Assembly: GCA_910576555.1 (NCBI GenBank)
Contig: CAJTIY010000005.1
Span: 124,001 to 188,000, forward strand
From: an uncultured Alistipes sp.
GTDB taxonomy: Bacteria; Bacteroidota; Bacteroidia; Bacteroidales; Rikenellaceae
Direction of reading: 5' to 3'
DNA length: 64,000 nucleotides
A program made the position numbers and the translations under genes. How positions within the stretch are numbered: the first letter of the stretch is position 1; every line of letters begins with the position of its first letter. The notes beneath the pieces are model-generated. The model worked only from the letters and a program-made list of their open reading frames with translations. It did no database searches and was not told where the DNA came from. Of the stretch, positions 34,946 through 43,534 are shown piece after piece.

Positions 34946-37066
34946 ATGAAAAAAACACTTGTAGCAATGACTTTTGCAGCTTTTGCAGCCGGCTGCGCCG
35001 ACCATTCGATCCCGAAGGCGCAGCTGCCCGAACTCGATACGACGAATCCCCTGCTGGCCGAGTGGACGGGGCCCCACGAGACCCCTCCCTTCTCCGCGAT
35101 CCGCTTGGAGCACTACGAACCGGCGTTCGACGCTGCGATCGCCTGCTCGCGCGCCGAGGTGAAGGCCATCGTCGAGAACCCCGCGAAGCCCACCTTCGGC
35201 AATACGATCGTGGCGCTGGAGCGTCAGGGGGCGCTGCTCGGCCGCGTCTCCGGGGTCTTCTTCAACCTCCTTTCGGCCGCAACCTGCGACGAGATGCAGC
35301 AGATCGCCCTGCGCGTGCAGCCCAAGCTCACGGAGCTGGAGAACGACATCGCGCTCGACTCGGGCCTCTTCGCCCGCGTGAAGGCGGTCTACGAGCATCC
35401 GGGACGCCTCGATACGGAGGACCGCATGCTGCTCGAGCAGACCTATAAGAGCTTCGCCCGCAACGGCGCCGCGCTCTCGGCGGCCGACAAGGAGCTCTAC
35501 CGCAAATACACCTCCGAGCTCTCGAACCTGACGCTGAAGTTCGGTCAGAACTCGCTGGCTGCGACCAACGCCTTCGCCGTGAACATCACCGACCCGAAGG
35601 TCGTTGCCGAGCTCCCGGGCTTCGTGAAGGAGGGGCTGGCGGCCGATGCGAAGGCGCGCGGCGAGCAGGGCTGGACCGTGACGCTGCAGGCCCCGAGCTA
35701 CGTGCCCTTCCTCACCTACTCGTCGGACCGTGCGCTGAAGGAGCGGTTGTGGCGCGCCTCGAACTCGCGCTCGCTGGGCGGCGAGTTCGACAATACGGAG
35801 GTGCTCAGGCAGATCGCCAACACGCGCCTGAAGATCGCCAACCTGCTCGGCTACGACTGCTACGCCGACTATGTGCTCGAGGAGCGCATGGCCGAGAATA
35901 CGCCGACGGTGCAGGCCTTCCTCGGCGAGCTGCTCGCCGCGACGAAGGAGCATGCCGACGCCGACTACCGCACCGTCGGCGACTATGCCGCCGCGCACGG
36001 CTTCGAGGGCGAACTCATGCCGTGGGACTGGGCCTACTGGTCGGACAAGTACAAGAACGAGAAGTATGCGCTCAACGCCGAGCTGGTGAAACCCTACTTC
36101 GAGCTCGAGCACGTCAAGAAGGGCGTCTTCCTGCTGGCCGAGAAGCTCTACGGCCTTCGGTTCACGCCCAACCCCGCGATCGAGGTCTACCACCCCGACG
36201 TCACGGCCTACGACGTGACCGACGAGCAGGGCCGCTTCATGGCGGTGCTCTACCTCGACTTCTTCCCGCGCGCGTCGAAGAACGCCGGTGCGTGGATGAC
36301 CGAGTTCCGGGGTGCCAAGAGAGTCGACGGCAAGGAGTCGCGGCCGCAGGTGTCGCTCGTGATGAACTTCACCAAGCCGACCGATACGACCCCCTCGCTG
36401 CTTACGTTCGACGAGGTCGAGACCTTCCTCCACGAGTTCGGACACTCGCTCCACGGCATGCTGGGCGAGGGCAAATACGAGTCGCTCACCGGCACGAACG
36501 TCTACCGCGACTTCGTCGAGCTGCCGTCGCAGATCATGGAGAACTGGGCCACGCAGAAGGAGTTCCTCGACCTGTGGGCCGCACACTACGTCACGGGCGA
36601 ACCTATTCCCGCCGAGATCGTCGACCGCATCGTCGCGGCGAAAAACTACCTTGCGGCCTACCTCAACGTGCGCCAGCTTTCGTTCGGCATCACCGACATG
36701 GCTTGGCATACGCTCCGCGAGCCCTTCGAGGGCGATGTCGAGGCCTTCGAGGTGGCTTCGATGGCGCCGACGCAGGTTCTTCCCGTCGTCCCGGGCACGG
36801 CGCTGGCGCCGTCGTTCGGCCATATCTTCGCGGGCGGCTATGCCGCGGGCTATTACGGCTACAAGTGGGCCGAGGTGCTGGAGGCCGACGCCTTCTCGCT
36901 CTTCGAGGAGCGGGGCATCTTCGACCGCAAGACGGCCGACTCGTTCCGCCGCAACCTGCTCTCGCGCGGCGGCACCGAGCATCCGATGAAGCTCTACGTC
37001 GCCTTCCGCGGCCATAAGCCCGAGACGAAGGCCCTGATCGAGAAGATGGGTCTGGAGAAGAAGTAG
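34946..37066 (+). CDS. M3-family metallopeptidase lipoprotein (Dcp-type), second copy
   Basis: 706 residues; lipobox Cys17 in MKKTLVAMTFAAFAAGC. The zinc site HEFGHSLH is at 496-503, with YRDFVELPSQIMENW and FAGGYAAGYYGYKWAE as in the first copy. The two proteins are clearly homologous over their whole length but well diverged, so the duplication is old. An upstream in-frame ATG at 34889 overlaps the stop of the first gene (ATGA) but would place 19 residues before the lipoprotein signal, so 34946 is preferred. Co-transcription with the first copy is likely. Confidence 0.93.
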   Translation: MKKTLVAMTFAAFAAGCADHSIPKAQLPELDTTNPLLAEWTGPHETPPFSAIRLEHYEPAFDAAIACSRAEVKAIVENPAKPTFGNTIVALERQGALLGRVSGVFFNLLSAATCDEMQQIALRVQPKLTELENDIALDSGLFARVKAVYEHPGRLDTEDRMLLEQTYKSFARNGAALSAADKELYRKYTSELSNLTLKFGQNSLAATNAFAVNITDPKVVAELPGFVKEGLAADAKARGEQGWTVTLQAPSYVPFLTYSSDRALKERLWRASNSRSLGGEFDNTEVLRQIANTRLKIANLLGYDCYADYVLEERMAENTPTVQAFLGELLAATKEHADADYRTVGDYAAAHGFEGELMPWDWAYWSDKYKNEKYALNAELVKPYFELEHVKKGVFLLAEKLYGLRFTPNPAIEVYHPDVTAYDVTDEQGRFMAVLYLDFFPRASKNAGAWMTEFRGAKRVDGKESRPQVSLVMNFTKPTDTTPSLLTFDEVETFLHEFGHSLHGMLGEGKYESLTGTNVYRDFVELPSQIMENWATQKEFLDLWAAHYVTGEPIPAEIVDRIVAAKNYLAAYLNVRQLSFGITDMAWHTLREPFEGDVEAFEVASMAPTQVLPVVPGTALAPSFGHIFAGGYAAGYYGYKWAEVLEADAFSLFEERGIFDRKTADSFRRNLLSRGGTEHPMKLYVAFRGHKPETKALIEKMGLEKK

Positions 37067-37090
37067 ACTCCCCGCCGCTTTCCGTGCAAC

Positions 37091-37116
37091 CGGCCCGCCT
37101 CGAAGGAGGCGGGCCG
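37091..37116 (+). terminator. Strong hairpin after the M3 peptidase pair
   Basis: Perfect 11-bp GC arms (37091-37101 and 37106-37116) enclose a GAAG loop, 24 nt after the stop codon. No T-run follows, so efficiency is uncertain. Confidence 0.55.
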
Positions 37117-37177
37117 GTCCGTGTTCGTAGCTGCCGGTCCGTGTTCATGGTTGCCGGTCCGTTGCGCATCGGGCCCG

Positions 37178-37366
37178 GGCGACCCGCAGTCCCTTTCACT
37201 CGATTACGTCCCGCTTTCGACTTGCCCGGCTCTCGGAGCCGGCGACCCGCAGTCCCCTTCACTCGATTGCGTCCCGCTTTCGACCTGCCCGGCTCTCGGA
37301 GCCGGCGACCCGCAGCCCTTTCACTCGATTGCGTCCCGCTTTCGACCTGCCCGGCTCTCGAAGCGT
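37178..37366. repeat. Three tandem 63-bp repeats
   Basis: Units at 37178-37240, 37241-37303 and 37304-37366, each GCGACCCGCAG...CTCGGAGCCG with a few substitutions; the third decays at its end. Two 20-bp repeats (GTCCGTGTTCGTAGCTGCCG type) precede them at 37117-37156. Confidence 0.9.
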
Positions 37367-37639
37367 CGGCGGGCCGCAGCCACCGGCAGCGAAGGCCCGG
37401 CCGAATCGCAGGCGGTGGCGGGGTGTGTCTTCGGTGGGGGATGAATTCTTTCGGTGCGGTTTGCGAATGGGGTTGCGAAGGGTCGGAGCGGCCCGGTCTT
37501 CGTTCGGGGAGCGGTAATTCGGAGTCCGAGGCCGGTAGCGGCCCCGCGTCGCCTGCGATAGCCGGCGGGCCGCAGCCATCGGCGGCGAAGGCCCGCAACT
37601 CTTTACAGAGTTTGCCGCCCTTCGCTGGCTGCGCCCGAG

Positions 37640-37990
37640 AACCGCCTCTCCCATCCGCCTCCCGAGACCCCGCGCCGTCCACCTGCCTCCCGAGCAACGG
37701 CCCCGTTCATTTCCCTCCCGAGAACCGCCTCGCCGATCCGCCTCCCGAGAACCACCCCGTCCATCTGTCTCCCGAGACCCCGCGCCGTCCACCTGCCTCC
37801 CGAGCAACGGCCCCGTTCATTTCCCTCCCGAGAACCGCCTCTCCCATCCGTCTCCCGAGACCCCGCGCCGTCCACCTGCCTCCCGAGCAACGGCCCCGTT
37901 CATTTCCCTCCCGAGAACCGCTTCGCACATCTCCTGCCCGAGCACCGTCCCTGCCTGCCGCTCGATCTCCTGCCTCCCGAGAACCGCTCC
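37640..37990. repeat. Nested ~27-bp repeat array
   Basis: About thirteen modules ending in CTCCCGAGA or CTCCCGAGC are arranged as higher-order units: the block with CCCCGCGCCGTCCACCTG followed by CAACGGCCCCGTTCATTT occurs three times. This points to repeated internal duplication. The remainder of 37367-38557 has no gene I can support. Confidence 0.9.
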
Positions 37991-38052
37991 CGCTCGACCG
38001 CCGCACCGTTTTTTTCCACGAATCATGGAAACCGATCCCCGCCTGCGCGCCC

Positions 38053-38060
38053 TATCTTTG
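38053..38060 (+). promoter_or_regulatory. Orphan -7 promoter-like element in a gene-free stretch
   Basis: TATCTTTG matches TAnnTTTG in very GC-rich sequence, with no credible gene downstream until the antisense tRNA-Gln at 38558. A perfect 10-bp hairpin lies at 38391-38417. A transcript of about 350 nt is conceivable, but no known RNA family was recognised. Confidence 0.25.
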
Positions 38061-38524
38061 CGGTGTCCGGCCCCGCCGTGCGTCGCCCTCTTTCCGGAAA
38101 ACAAAGCTTGGGGCGGCCGCTGCCGGCAGCAGCACGGCGGATCGTCGGACGAAACTATTGCCGTCGGCATTCCCGGCCGCCCGCATCGAGTCTGCGGCGC
38201 CCGGCCGGGATTTTCCCGAAACCCACGTCTCGGATCGCTCCGCTCGCCGCTCTCGCGGACGGGTCGCAGGCCTCGCAGGCCCCGGCCACGGTGACGTCCG
38301 CGCTCTCGGAGGTGCGGCTCAAGAAACCGCCCCGTTCGATCGGCCGCGCTCCCCGGCGCTTTCCCGAAAATAGTATTCCTCAACCCGTCACCGGGCCGAA
38401 CCGCTCATTCGGCCCGGCGTCGGCGTGTCCGTACCGCCGTACCGCCGTACCGCCGGCCCCGGTATCCCGGCCTCTCCGCAGCAGCCCTCCTCGCCCCCCC
38501 CCTCGGAAGGGGGGGTATATAACG

Positions 38525-38552
38525 AAAAAAGCGATCGTCGATCGATCGCTTT
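38525..38552 (-). terminator. Terminator of tRNA-Gln
   Basis: Inverted repeat AGCGATCG / CGATCGCT (38530-38537 with 38543-38550), followed on the minus strand by TTTTTT, directly downstream of the tRNA. Confidence 0.8.
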
Positions 38553-38557
38553 CCGTG

Positions 38558-38628
38558 TTGAGCTACCAAGATTCGAACTTGGAATAACAGGACCAGAATC
38601 TGTTGTGTTACCATTACACCATAGCTCA
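38558..38628 (-). tRNA. tRNA-Gln (anticodon CTG)
   Basis: On the minus strand a full cloverleaf can be folded. Acceptor arms are TGAGCTA and TAGCTCA. The D arm is GTGT-AATGGTA-ACAC. The anticodon arm ACAGA-TTCTGGT-CCTGT has one A-C mismatch next to the loop and CTG as anticodon. The variable region is TATT, and the T arm is CCAAG-TTCGAAT-CTTGG. The discriminator is A; CCA is not encoded. It has its own promoter and terminator. Confidence 0.93.
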
Positions 38629-38646
38629 ATGTCCTTTTCGGTGATG

Positions 38647-38677
38647 CAAAAGTAGAACTTTATTTCGCAACTGCAAA
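38647..38677 (-). promoter_or_regulatory. Promoter of tRNA-Gln (-33 and -7)
   Basis: Minus strand: TTTG at 38674-38677, a 19-nt spacer and TACTTTTG at 38647-38654. The -7 element ends 18 nt before the mature tRNA 5' end. It is divergent from the transporter promoter. Confidence 0.8.
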
Positions 38678-38698
38678 GAAAAATCGCGAAAAAATTTC

Positions 38699-38706
38699 TA
38701 TATTTG
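38699..38706 (+). promoter_or_regulatory. -7 promoter element of the MFS transporter
   Basis: TATATTTG, an exact TAnnTTTG match, 63 nt before the ATG at 38770. Confidence 0.65.
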
Positions 38707-38769
38707 CTTTGATCATTCCGCGCGCGGAACGAATCTTGGAACCGGAACGACCTAAAAACAACATAATTT

Positions 38770-40152
38770 ATGGGAATCAAACTCCGCCTCGTGGCGATGA
38801 ATTTTCTCCAGTTCGCCGTGTGGGGCTCCTACTTGGTGTGTATCGGCAACTTCCTCGGCCGGGTAGGATTGGGCGACTACATCTCGTGGTTCTACGTGGC
38901 GCAGGGCGTCGTGTCGATCTTCATGCCGGCGATCATCGGCGCCATCGCCGACCGGTACGTCGAGCCGCAGCGCATGCTGGGTCTCTCGCACCTCGCGGCG
39001 GCGGGATTCATGCTGCTGGCCGCTTGGTTCGGCTATCAGGCCACCGTGCTGCATGCGGCCGGCGCCGCTACGTCCATCGGTCCGATCTTCACGGCCTACT
39101 GCTTGAGCGTAGCCTTCTACATGCCCACCATCGCGCTCTCCAATACGACCGCCTTCTCGATCCTCAAGTCGCACGGCTTCGATACGGTGAAGGATTTTCC
39201 GCCCGTCCGCGTCTTCGGCACCGTGGGCTTCATCGCGGCGATGTGGTTCGTCAACTTCGTCGGCTTCGGCGTGACCGGCGAGCAGACCTTCGTCGAAAAC
39301 GGCGTCGAGGCGGTGCGCACCGTGCCGCTGGCCGCGCAGTTCACTTACATGCAGTTCGTCGTCTGCGCCGGGCTCGGCCTCGTGCTCGGTCTCTACACCT
39401 TCACCTTGCCGCGCTGCCCGATCGACCGTTCGGCCGCTCAGGGGCGGAAGTCGCTCGCGCAGCGGCTGGGCCTCGATGCCTTCGTGCTCTTCAGGCAGCG
39501 CAAGATGGCCCTCTTCTTCCTCTTCTCGATGCTGCTGGGCGTCTCGCTCCAGATCACCAACGGCTATGCCACGCCTTATATCAACAGCTTCGCGGCCGTG
39601 TCGCAGAGCTGGTTCGCGGAGAATCCAACGCTGCTGGTCTCCGTGTCGCAGGTGTCGGAGGCGCTCTGCATTCTGCTGATCCCCTTCTTCCTCAAACGGT
39701 TCGGCATCAAGCGGGTGATGCTCATGGCGATGTTCGCTTGGGTGCTGCGCTTCGGATTCTTCGGCATCGGCACCACGGAGAGCGTCGCCGGCGTCGCATC
39801 GCTGCTGCTCTCGTGCGTCGTCTACGGCGTGGCGTTCGATTTCTTCAATGTCTCGGGCGCGCTGTTCGTCGAGCAGGAGGCCGCCAAGCCCATGCAGGCG
39901 AGCGCTCAAGGCCTGTTCATGCTGATGACCAACGGTATCGGCGCCTCGGTCGGCACGTGGATCGCCGGTAAGGTCGTCGACCATTACTGCACGTGGAACA
40001 ACGGCTACCTCGTGGCCCGCGAAGGGGTCGCGGGCGGGTGGCCTGCGACGTGGCTCGTCTTCGCCGGCTATGCGCTCGTCGTCGCCGTGGTCTTCGCCGC
40101 GGTGTTCCGCTACAAGCACGATCCGCAGCGTCTCGGAGCGGTGAATCATTGA
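38770..40152 (+). CDS. MFS transporter, nucleoside:H+ symporter family (NupG-like)
   Basis: 460 residues, 12 hydrophobic segments. The N-terminus MGIKLRLVAMNFLQFAVWGSYL and motifs GAIADRYVEPQRML, FPPVRVFGTVGFIAAM and GVAFDFFNVSGALFVE are those of the nucleoside:proton symporter family common in Bacteroidetes. It is expected in the inner membrane, importing nucleosides with H+. Two insertions (VTGEQTFVENGVEAVR and a Trp-rich loop near the last helices) are short periplasmic loops. It has its own promoter. The nitroreductase gene follows 63 nt downstream on the same strand. Confidence 0.88.
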   Translation: MGIKLRLVAMNFLQFAVWGSYLVCIGNFLGRVGLGDYISWFYVAQGVVSIFMPAIIGAIADRYVEPQRMLGLSHLAAAGFMLLAAWFGYQATVLHAAGAATSIGPIFTAYCLSVAFYMPTIALSNTTAFSILKSHGFDTVKDFPPVRVFGTVGFIAAMWFVNFVGFGVTGEQTFVENGVEAVRTVPLAAQFTYMQFVVCAGLGLVLGLYTFTLPRCPIDRSAAQGRKSLAQRLGLDAFVLFRQRKMALFFLFSMLLGVSLQITNGYATPYINSFAAVSQSWFAENPTLLVSVSQVSEALCILLIPFFLKRFGIKRVMLMAMFAWVLRFGFFGIGTTESVAGVASLLLSCVVYGVAFDFFNVSGALFVEQEAAKPMQASAQGLFMLMTNGIGASVGTWIAGKVVDHYCTWNNGYLVAREGVAGGWPATWLVFAGYALVVAVVFAAVFRYKHDPQRLGAVNH

Positions 40153-40215
40153 TCGGCTCGCCTCCCGGCGTCCGGTTCCGGCCGTGCGGGAGGCGCAGCG
40201 AAGGGTTCGACGAAT

Positions 40216-41076
40216 ATGGATATCTCGATTTGCGACTCCTGCATCGGCTGCGGCCGCTGCGTAAGGGTCTGCCCGTCGCTCGTTTTCGAGCGGGCGGAGA
40301 CCGGCGGCAGCGTCGTCGCGGTGCGTCCCGAGGCCTGCATCCGCTGCGGCCATTGCGTCGCCGCGTGTCCTGCGGGTGCGGTGCGTCACGAAACTTTTCC
40401 GCCCGAGCGCGTCCACGCCGTAGATTATGCCTCGCTGCCGCAGCCCGAGGCGCTGGAGCGTCTGCTGGCCGTGCGTCGTTCGATGCGCGTGTTCCGCGAG
40501 GAGCCGGTGCCCGACGCGACGCTCGACCGCATCGTCGCGGCGGCCGACCGGGCCCCGACGGCTACCAATGCCCGGGGACTGGGGTACGTCGTGGTGACGG
40601 ATCCCGCGCGGCTGCGTGCGATGATCGAGTTCACGCTGGCGACCTTCGATCCGCTCGTGCGCCTGCTGGGGAGCAGGCTCGTCCGGCCGTGGCTCCGGCC
40701 GCTGATGCCCGGCATCTATCGCTATGTGAAGGTGTTGCGCCGCATGCGGCGGGAGTGGGACGAACGGGGCGTCGACCGTATCCTGCGCGGCGCCACGGCG
40801 CTGGTGGCGATCCATGCGCCGAAGTCGAGCCGATTCGGTGCGGAGGATGCCAACCTCGCCTACCAGAACGCATCGCTCATGGCCGAGGCTTCGGGCGTGG
40901 GGCAGCTCTATGCGGGCTTCGTGCTGACGGCCGTGCGGCGGCGCAAGGGGGTGCTGGAGCGGACGCTGGGCCTCGCTCCCGACCGGCGCATCCGGGCGCT
41001 GATGGCGCTCGGTCTGCCCCGGTTCCGCTATCCGAACAGCGTCGATCGCACGCCCGCGCCGGTGAGCCGGCTGTAA
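40216..41076 (+). CDS. Nitroreductase family protein with N-terminal 2x[4Fe-4S] ferredoxin domain
   Basis: 286 residues. Residues 1-60 have two ferredoxin motifs: CDSCIGCGRCVRVCP and CIRCGHCVAACP. From ~75 a flavin-binding nitroreductase fold follows (LLAVRRSMRVFREEPVP, RAPTATNARGLGYVVV, LIHAPK-like and EASGVGQLYAGFV). This fusion is known in anaerobes and probably reduces a small acceptor using reduced ferredoxin-type electrons on FMN. The substrate is unknown. It is followed by a strong bidirectional terminator. Confidence 0.88.
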   Translation: MDISICDSCIGCGRCVRVCPSLVFERAETGGSVVAVRPEACIRCGHCVAACPAGAVRHETFPPERVHAVDYASLPQPEALERLLAVRRSMRVFREEPVPDATLDRIVAAADRAPTATNARGLGYVVVTDPARLRAMIEFTLATFDPLVRLLGSRLVRPWLRPLMPGIYRYVKVLRRMRREWDERGVDRILRGATALVAIHAPKSSRFGAEDANLAYQNASLMAEASGVGQLYAGFVLTAVRRRKGVLERTLGLAPDRRIRALMALGLPRFRYPNSVDRTPAPVSRL

Positions 41077-41097
41077 CGGGGGTTATGGTCCGCAAAC

Positions 41098-41133
41098 GAA
41101 AAATCCGCCGACGATGCCGTCGGCGGATTTTTC
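41098..41133. terminator. Bidirectional rho-independent terminator
   Basis: A perfect 16-bp stem (41098-41113 with 41118-41133) has the loop ATGC, with A5 and T5 runs inside the arms. It separates the convergent nitroreductase and YhcH genes. Confidence 0.9.
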
Positions 41134-41149
41134 GTATCCGTAGCGTCGC

Positions 41150-41260
41150 TGCCTCGTTGGGCAGCCGTCTCGTTGGGCCGCCACCACGTTCGGCGGGTCG
41201 TTGCGCCGTCTCGTTGCGTCGCCGTCTCGTTGGGCAGCCGCCTTGTTCGGCGGGTCGGGC
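41150..41260. repeat. Degenerate ~18-bp repeats in a convergent spacer
   Basis: Variants of CGTCTCGTTGGGCAGCCG and GTTCGGCGGGTCG recur about six times. They are imperfect and interleaved, and lie directly beyond the terminator. Confidence 0.65.
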
Positions 41261-41281
41261 GTCGGTGCCTCGCGGCCGGGT

Positions 41282-41731
41282 TTAGCGGCGGACCTTGACG
41301 ATGATCTTGCGGATCGTACCTTCGCCCACCATCGGGGCGTGGCCGTCCTCGGGGAAGAGGATCGTGAACTGTCCCGGGCGCAGCGTGTAGTAGGTCTGGG
41401 GGACGTCGTCGAAGAGCCGGATGTCCTTCTCCGTGCTGAACGGACCCAGCGGCAGCTTCAGGTCGCGGCGCTCGCTCCAGCCGAACGACTCCTCGTCGCC
41501 GGTGACGAGCACCTGAATGTCGATGTAGGCGTCGTGGACCTCGAGTTTCGCATCCGCGCGCTCCTTGAGCGGACATTCGATGACGTTGACGAAGATGTCG
41601 CGGCCGTCGAGTTCGTGGATGCCGGGTTCCACGGCGGTCCAGTCCGTCGCGGCGATCAGTTCGAACGCCCGCTTCAGACGCGGGTGCACGCTTTCGTAGC
41701 GCGCGCTGTTGTTCAGGGAATCGAAAATCAT
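41282..41731 (-). CDS. YhcH/YjgK/YiaL family protein (DUF386)
   Basis: A 149-residue cupin-like protein of the EbgC/YhcH/YiaL family. The family pattern is visible: MIFDSLNNSARYESVHPRL at the start, then ELDGRDIFVNVIE, LEVHDAYIDIQVLVTG with the metal-ligand His/Asp, and LFPEDGHAPMVGEG with a second His. Members bind a divalent metal and are linked to sialic-acid or disaccharide metabolism, but the reaction is not firmly known. It is the last gene of the mutL-rhomboid-EEP run (13 nt after the EEP gene). Confidence 0.88.
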   Translation of the reverse strand: MIFDSLNNSARYESVHPRLKRAFELIAATDWTAVEPGIHELDGRDIFVNVIECPLKERADAKLEVHDAYIDIQVLVTGDEESFGWSERRDLKLPLGPFSTEKDIRLFDDVPQTYYTLRPGQFTILFPEDGHAPMVGEGTIRKIIVKVRR

Positions 41732-41744
41732 CGTTGTATCGGGT

Positions 41745-42875
41745 TTAGTGGTTCTGCAGTTTCAGCCGCACGACCACCGGCAGGTGGTCCGAATAGGGGA
41801 CTTCGGGAACCTCGTAGGTCACCGTCTCGAAGTGGTCGGAGCTCAACACGAAATCGATGCGGAGCGAGTTGAAGAAGCCCCGGAAGGTGTGCGAGTAGCC
41901 CGAGCCGCGTTCGCGGAAGGCGTCGTTGAGCCCCCGCGACATGCGGTGGTAGACGTAGGAGACCGGCGTGTCGTTGAAGTCGCCGCAGACGATCTTCGGG
42001 CCGCGCCATGCCCCCGCCTCGCGGGCGATCGTATCGGCCTGTGCGGCGCGCACGACGCTGTTGCTGCGGAAGCGGGTGGCGATGCTGCGGATGCGCGCAT
42101 CGCGCGTCGAGTCGGTGATGATGCGCCGCGAGGAGAGGAAGGCGTCGTCCGCGGCGTTGATCGAGGTCGTCCGCAGGTGGTTGCTGTAGATGCGCACCGT
42201 GTCGCCGTTCACCGCGGCATCGATCCACACCGAGGCGGCGGGCTTGAGCGCCACGCCCGAGCGGAGGATCCGGTGGCGGCTCAAAATGGCCATCTGGTAC
42301 CCGAGGTCGAGCGCCTGTTGGTGGCCGAAGAGGGCGCTTTGGTAGCTCTTGTCGAGTGCGGCGAAGGCTTCGGAGCGCTCCGCGAGGCGGGGGCTGAACT
42401 CCTGCAGGCAGACGATGTCGGGTTTCTCTTCGGCGATCAGTCGCGCCACTTGGTCGGCGCTGCTGCCGCCGCCGTCGTCGTAGAAGCAGCGGACGTTGTA
42501 GGTCATCACCTTGAACAGACCCCGTTCGGGGATCCGCCGGTCGTACACGCGGCGGAATTCGGGGCGGTAGAAGAGCGAGATGCGGAAGAAGCCGACGAGC
42601 ACCAGCACCAGCATGGCCGAGGCGCGGATCCAGCGCCAGCGGACGATCCAGTAGAGCGCCAGCGCCACCACCGACGTATAGATCGCCGGCGTGACGAGCC
42701 CCAGCAGGGGCAGCAGCCGCGAGCGGGAGGGGGCGATGTAGGGCACGAGGAAGGCGCCGACCATCGCGAGGCCCGCGACGACGGAGAGCAGCGTCGCCAC
42801 GATGTCGACGAGGCGCATCGGCAGGCTGCGGCGCCGTTTGCGGGGCGTGCGGTATTCGGAGTAGTATTCGGTCAT
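41745..42875 (-). CDS. Membrane-anchored endonuclease/exonuclease/phosphatase family protein
   Basis: 376 residues. Three hydrophobic helices between ~20 and ~105 are followed by a soluble EEP domain: VMTYNVRCF, DIVCLQEFS (metal-binding Glu), YSNHLRT, GDFNDTPVS and SDHLPVVV (catalytic Asp-His). The domain should face the periplasm or cytoplasm depending on helix number. Known relatives act on phospholipid or nucleic-acid phosphoesters; the substrate is not predictable. Its ATG is 2 nt after the rhomboid stop, so the genes are co-transcribed. Confidence 0.88.
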   Translation of the reverse strand: MTEYYSEYRTPRKRRRSLPMRLVDIVATLLSVVAGLAMVGAFLVPYIAPSRSRLLPLLGLVTPAIYTSVVALALYWIVRWRWIRASAMLVLVLVGFFRISLFYRPEFRRVYDRRIPERGLFKVMTYNVRCFYDDGGGSSADQVARLIAEEKPDIVCLQEFSPRLAERSEAFAALDKSYQSALFGHQQALDLGYQMAILSRHRILRSGVALKPAASVWIDAAVNGDTVRIYSNHLRTTSINAADDAFLSSRRIITDSTRDARIRSIATRFRSNSVVRAAQADTIAREAGAWRGPKIVCGDFNDTPVSYVYHRMSRGLNDAFRERGSGYSHTFRGFFNSLRIDFVLSSDHFETVTYEVPEVPYSDHLPVVVRLKLQNH

Positions 42876-42877
42876 GG

Positions 42878-43492
42878 TCAGAAGCGGATCTTGCGGTTAT
42901 GGCGCCACCAGCGGAGCAGCAGCAGACCCCACAGCATGCCGCCCACGTGGGCGAAGTGAGCCACGTTGCCCGTGCCGCGCCAGCCGAGCAGCAGCTCGAT
43001 CACGGCGTAGACGATGACGAACCACTTGGCCTTCATCGGGACGGGCGGGATCAGGAGCATGATCACCGCGTCGGGGTGCATGACGCCGAAGGCCAGCAGC
43101 AGGCCCATGACGGCGCCCGAGGCGCCGACGAGCGCCATCGGCTGGCCCGTGCCCCATGCGATGGCGGCTTGGAGCAGCGCCGCGCCGATGCCGCAGACCA
43201 TGTAGTAGATCAGAAACCGTCGCGACCCCAGTTCGTATTCGAGCGTGCGGCCGAACATCCACAGCGCGAACATGTTGAAGAAGAGGTGTTCGAAGTTGGC
43301 GTGCAGGAACATGTAGGTCACGAACTGATAGGCGTGGAATTCGTAGCCCAGCATCGCGGGCCCGATCTGCAGCGCGCAGTAGCTGTCGAGCAGGGTGCGG
43401 ACCGCCGGCAGCAGGCTCGTCGCCAGATAGACCAGCACGTTGATGATCAGCAGGTTCTTGACCACCGGAGGCATGCGGAAGGAGGGATTCAT
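42878..43492 (-). CDS. Rhomboid family intramembrane serine protease
   Basis: 204 residues, six hydrophobic segments. The catalytic pair is present: Ser in GASGAVMGL and His in AHFAHVGGMLWG; HANFEHLFFNMFALWMFG is the conserved loop/helix-2 region. It cleaves substrates within the inner membrane. It is encoded 42 nt after mutL and 2 nt before the EEP gene; no substrate candidate is evident from context. Confidence 0.93.
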   Translation of the reverse strand: MNPSFRMPPVVKNLLIINVLVYLATSLLPAVRTLLDSYCALQIGPAMLGYEFHAYQFVTYMFLHANFEHLFFNMFALWMFGRTLEYELGSRRFLIYYMVCGIGAALLQAAIAWGTGQPMALVGASGAVMGLLLAFGVMHPDAVIMLLIPPVPMKAKWFVIVYAVIELLLGWRGTGNVAHFAHVGGMLWGLLLLRWWRHNRKIRF

Positions 43493-43534
43493 CGATTCGT
43501 TCTTTTAGCGTGTGAATAGGTCGTTTTCGGCGGA

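Noticed and set aside
38063..38587. 174-residue ORF in the spacer before tRNA-Gln
   Set aside because: It reads through the antisense strand of tRNA-Gln, producing a YQDSNLE-type end that is typical of spurious ORFs. No domain is recognised.
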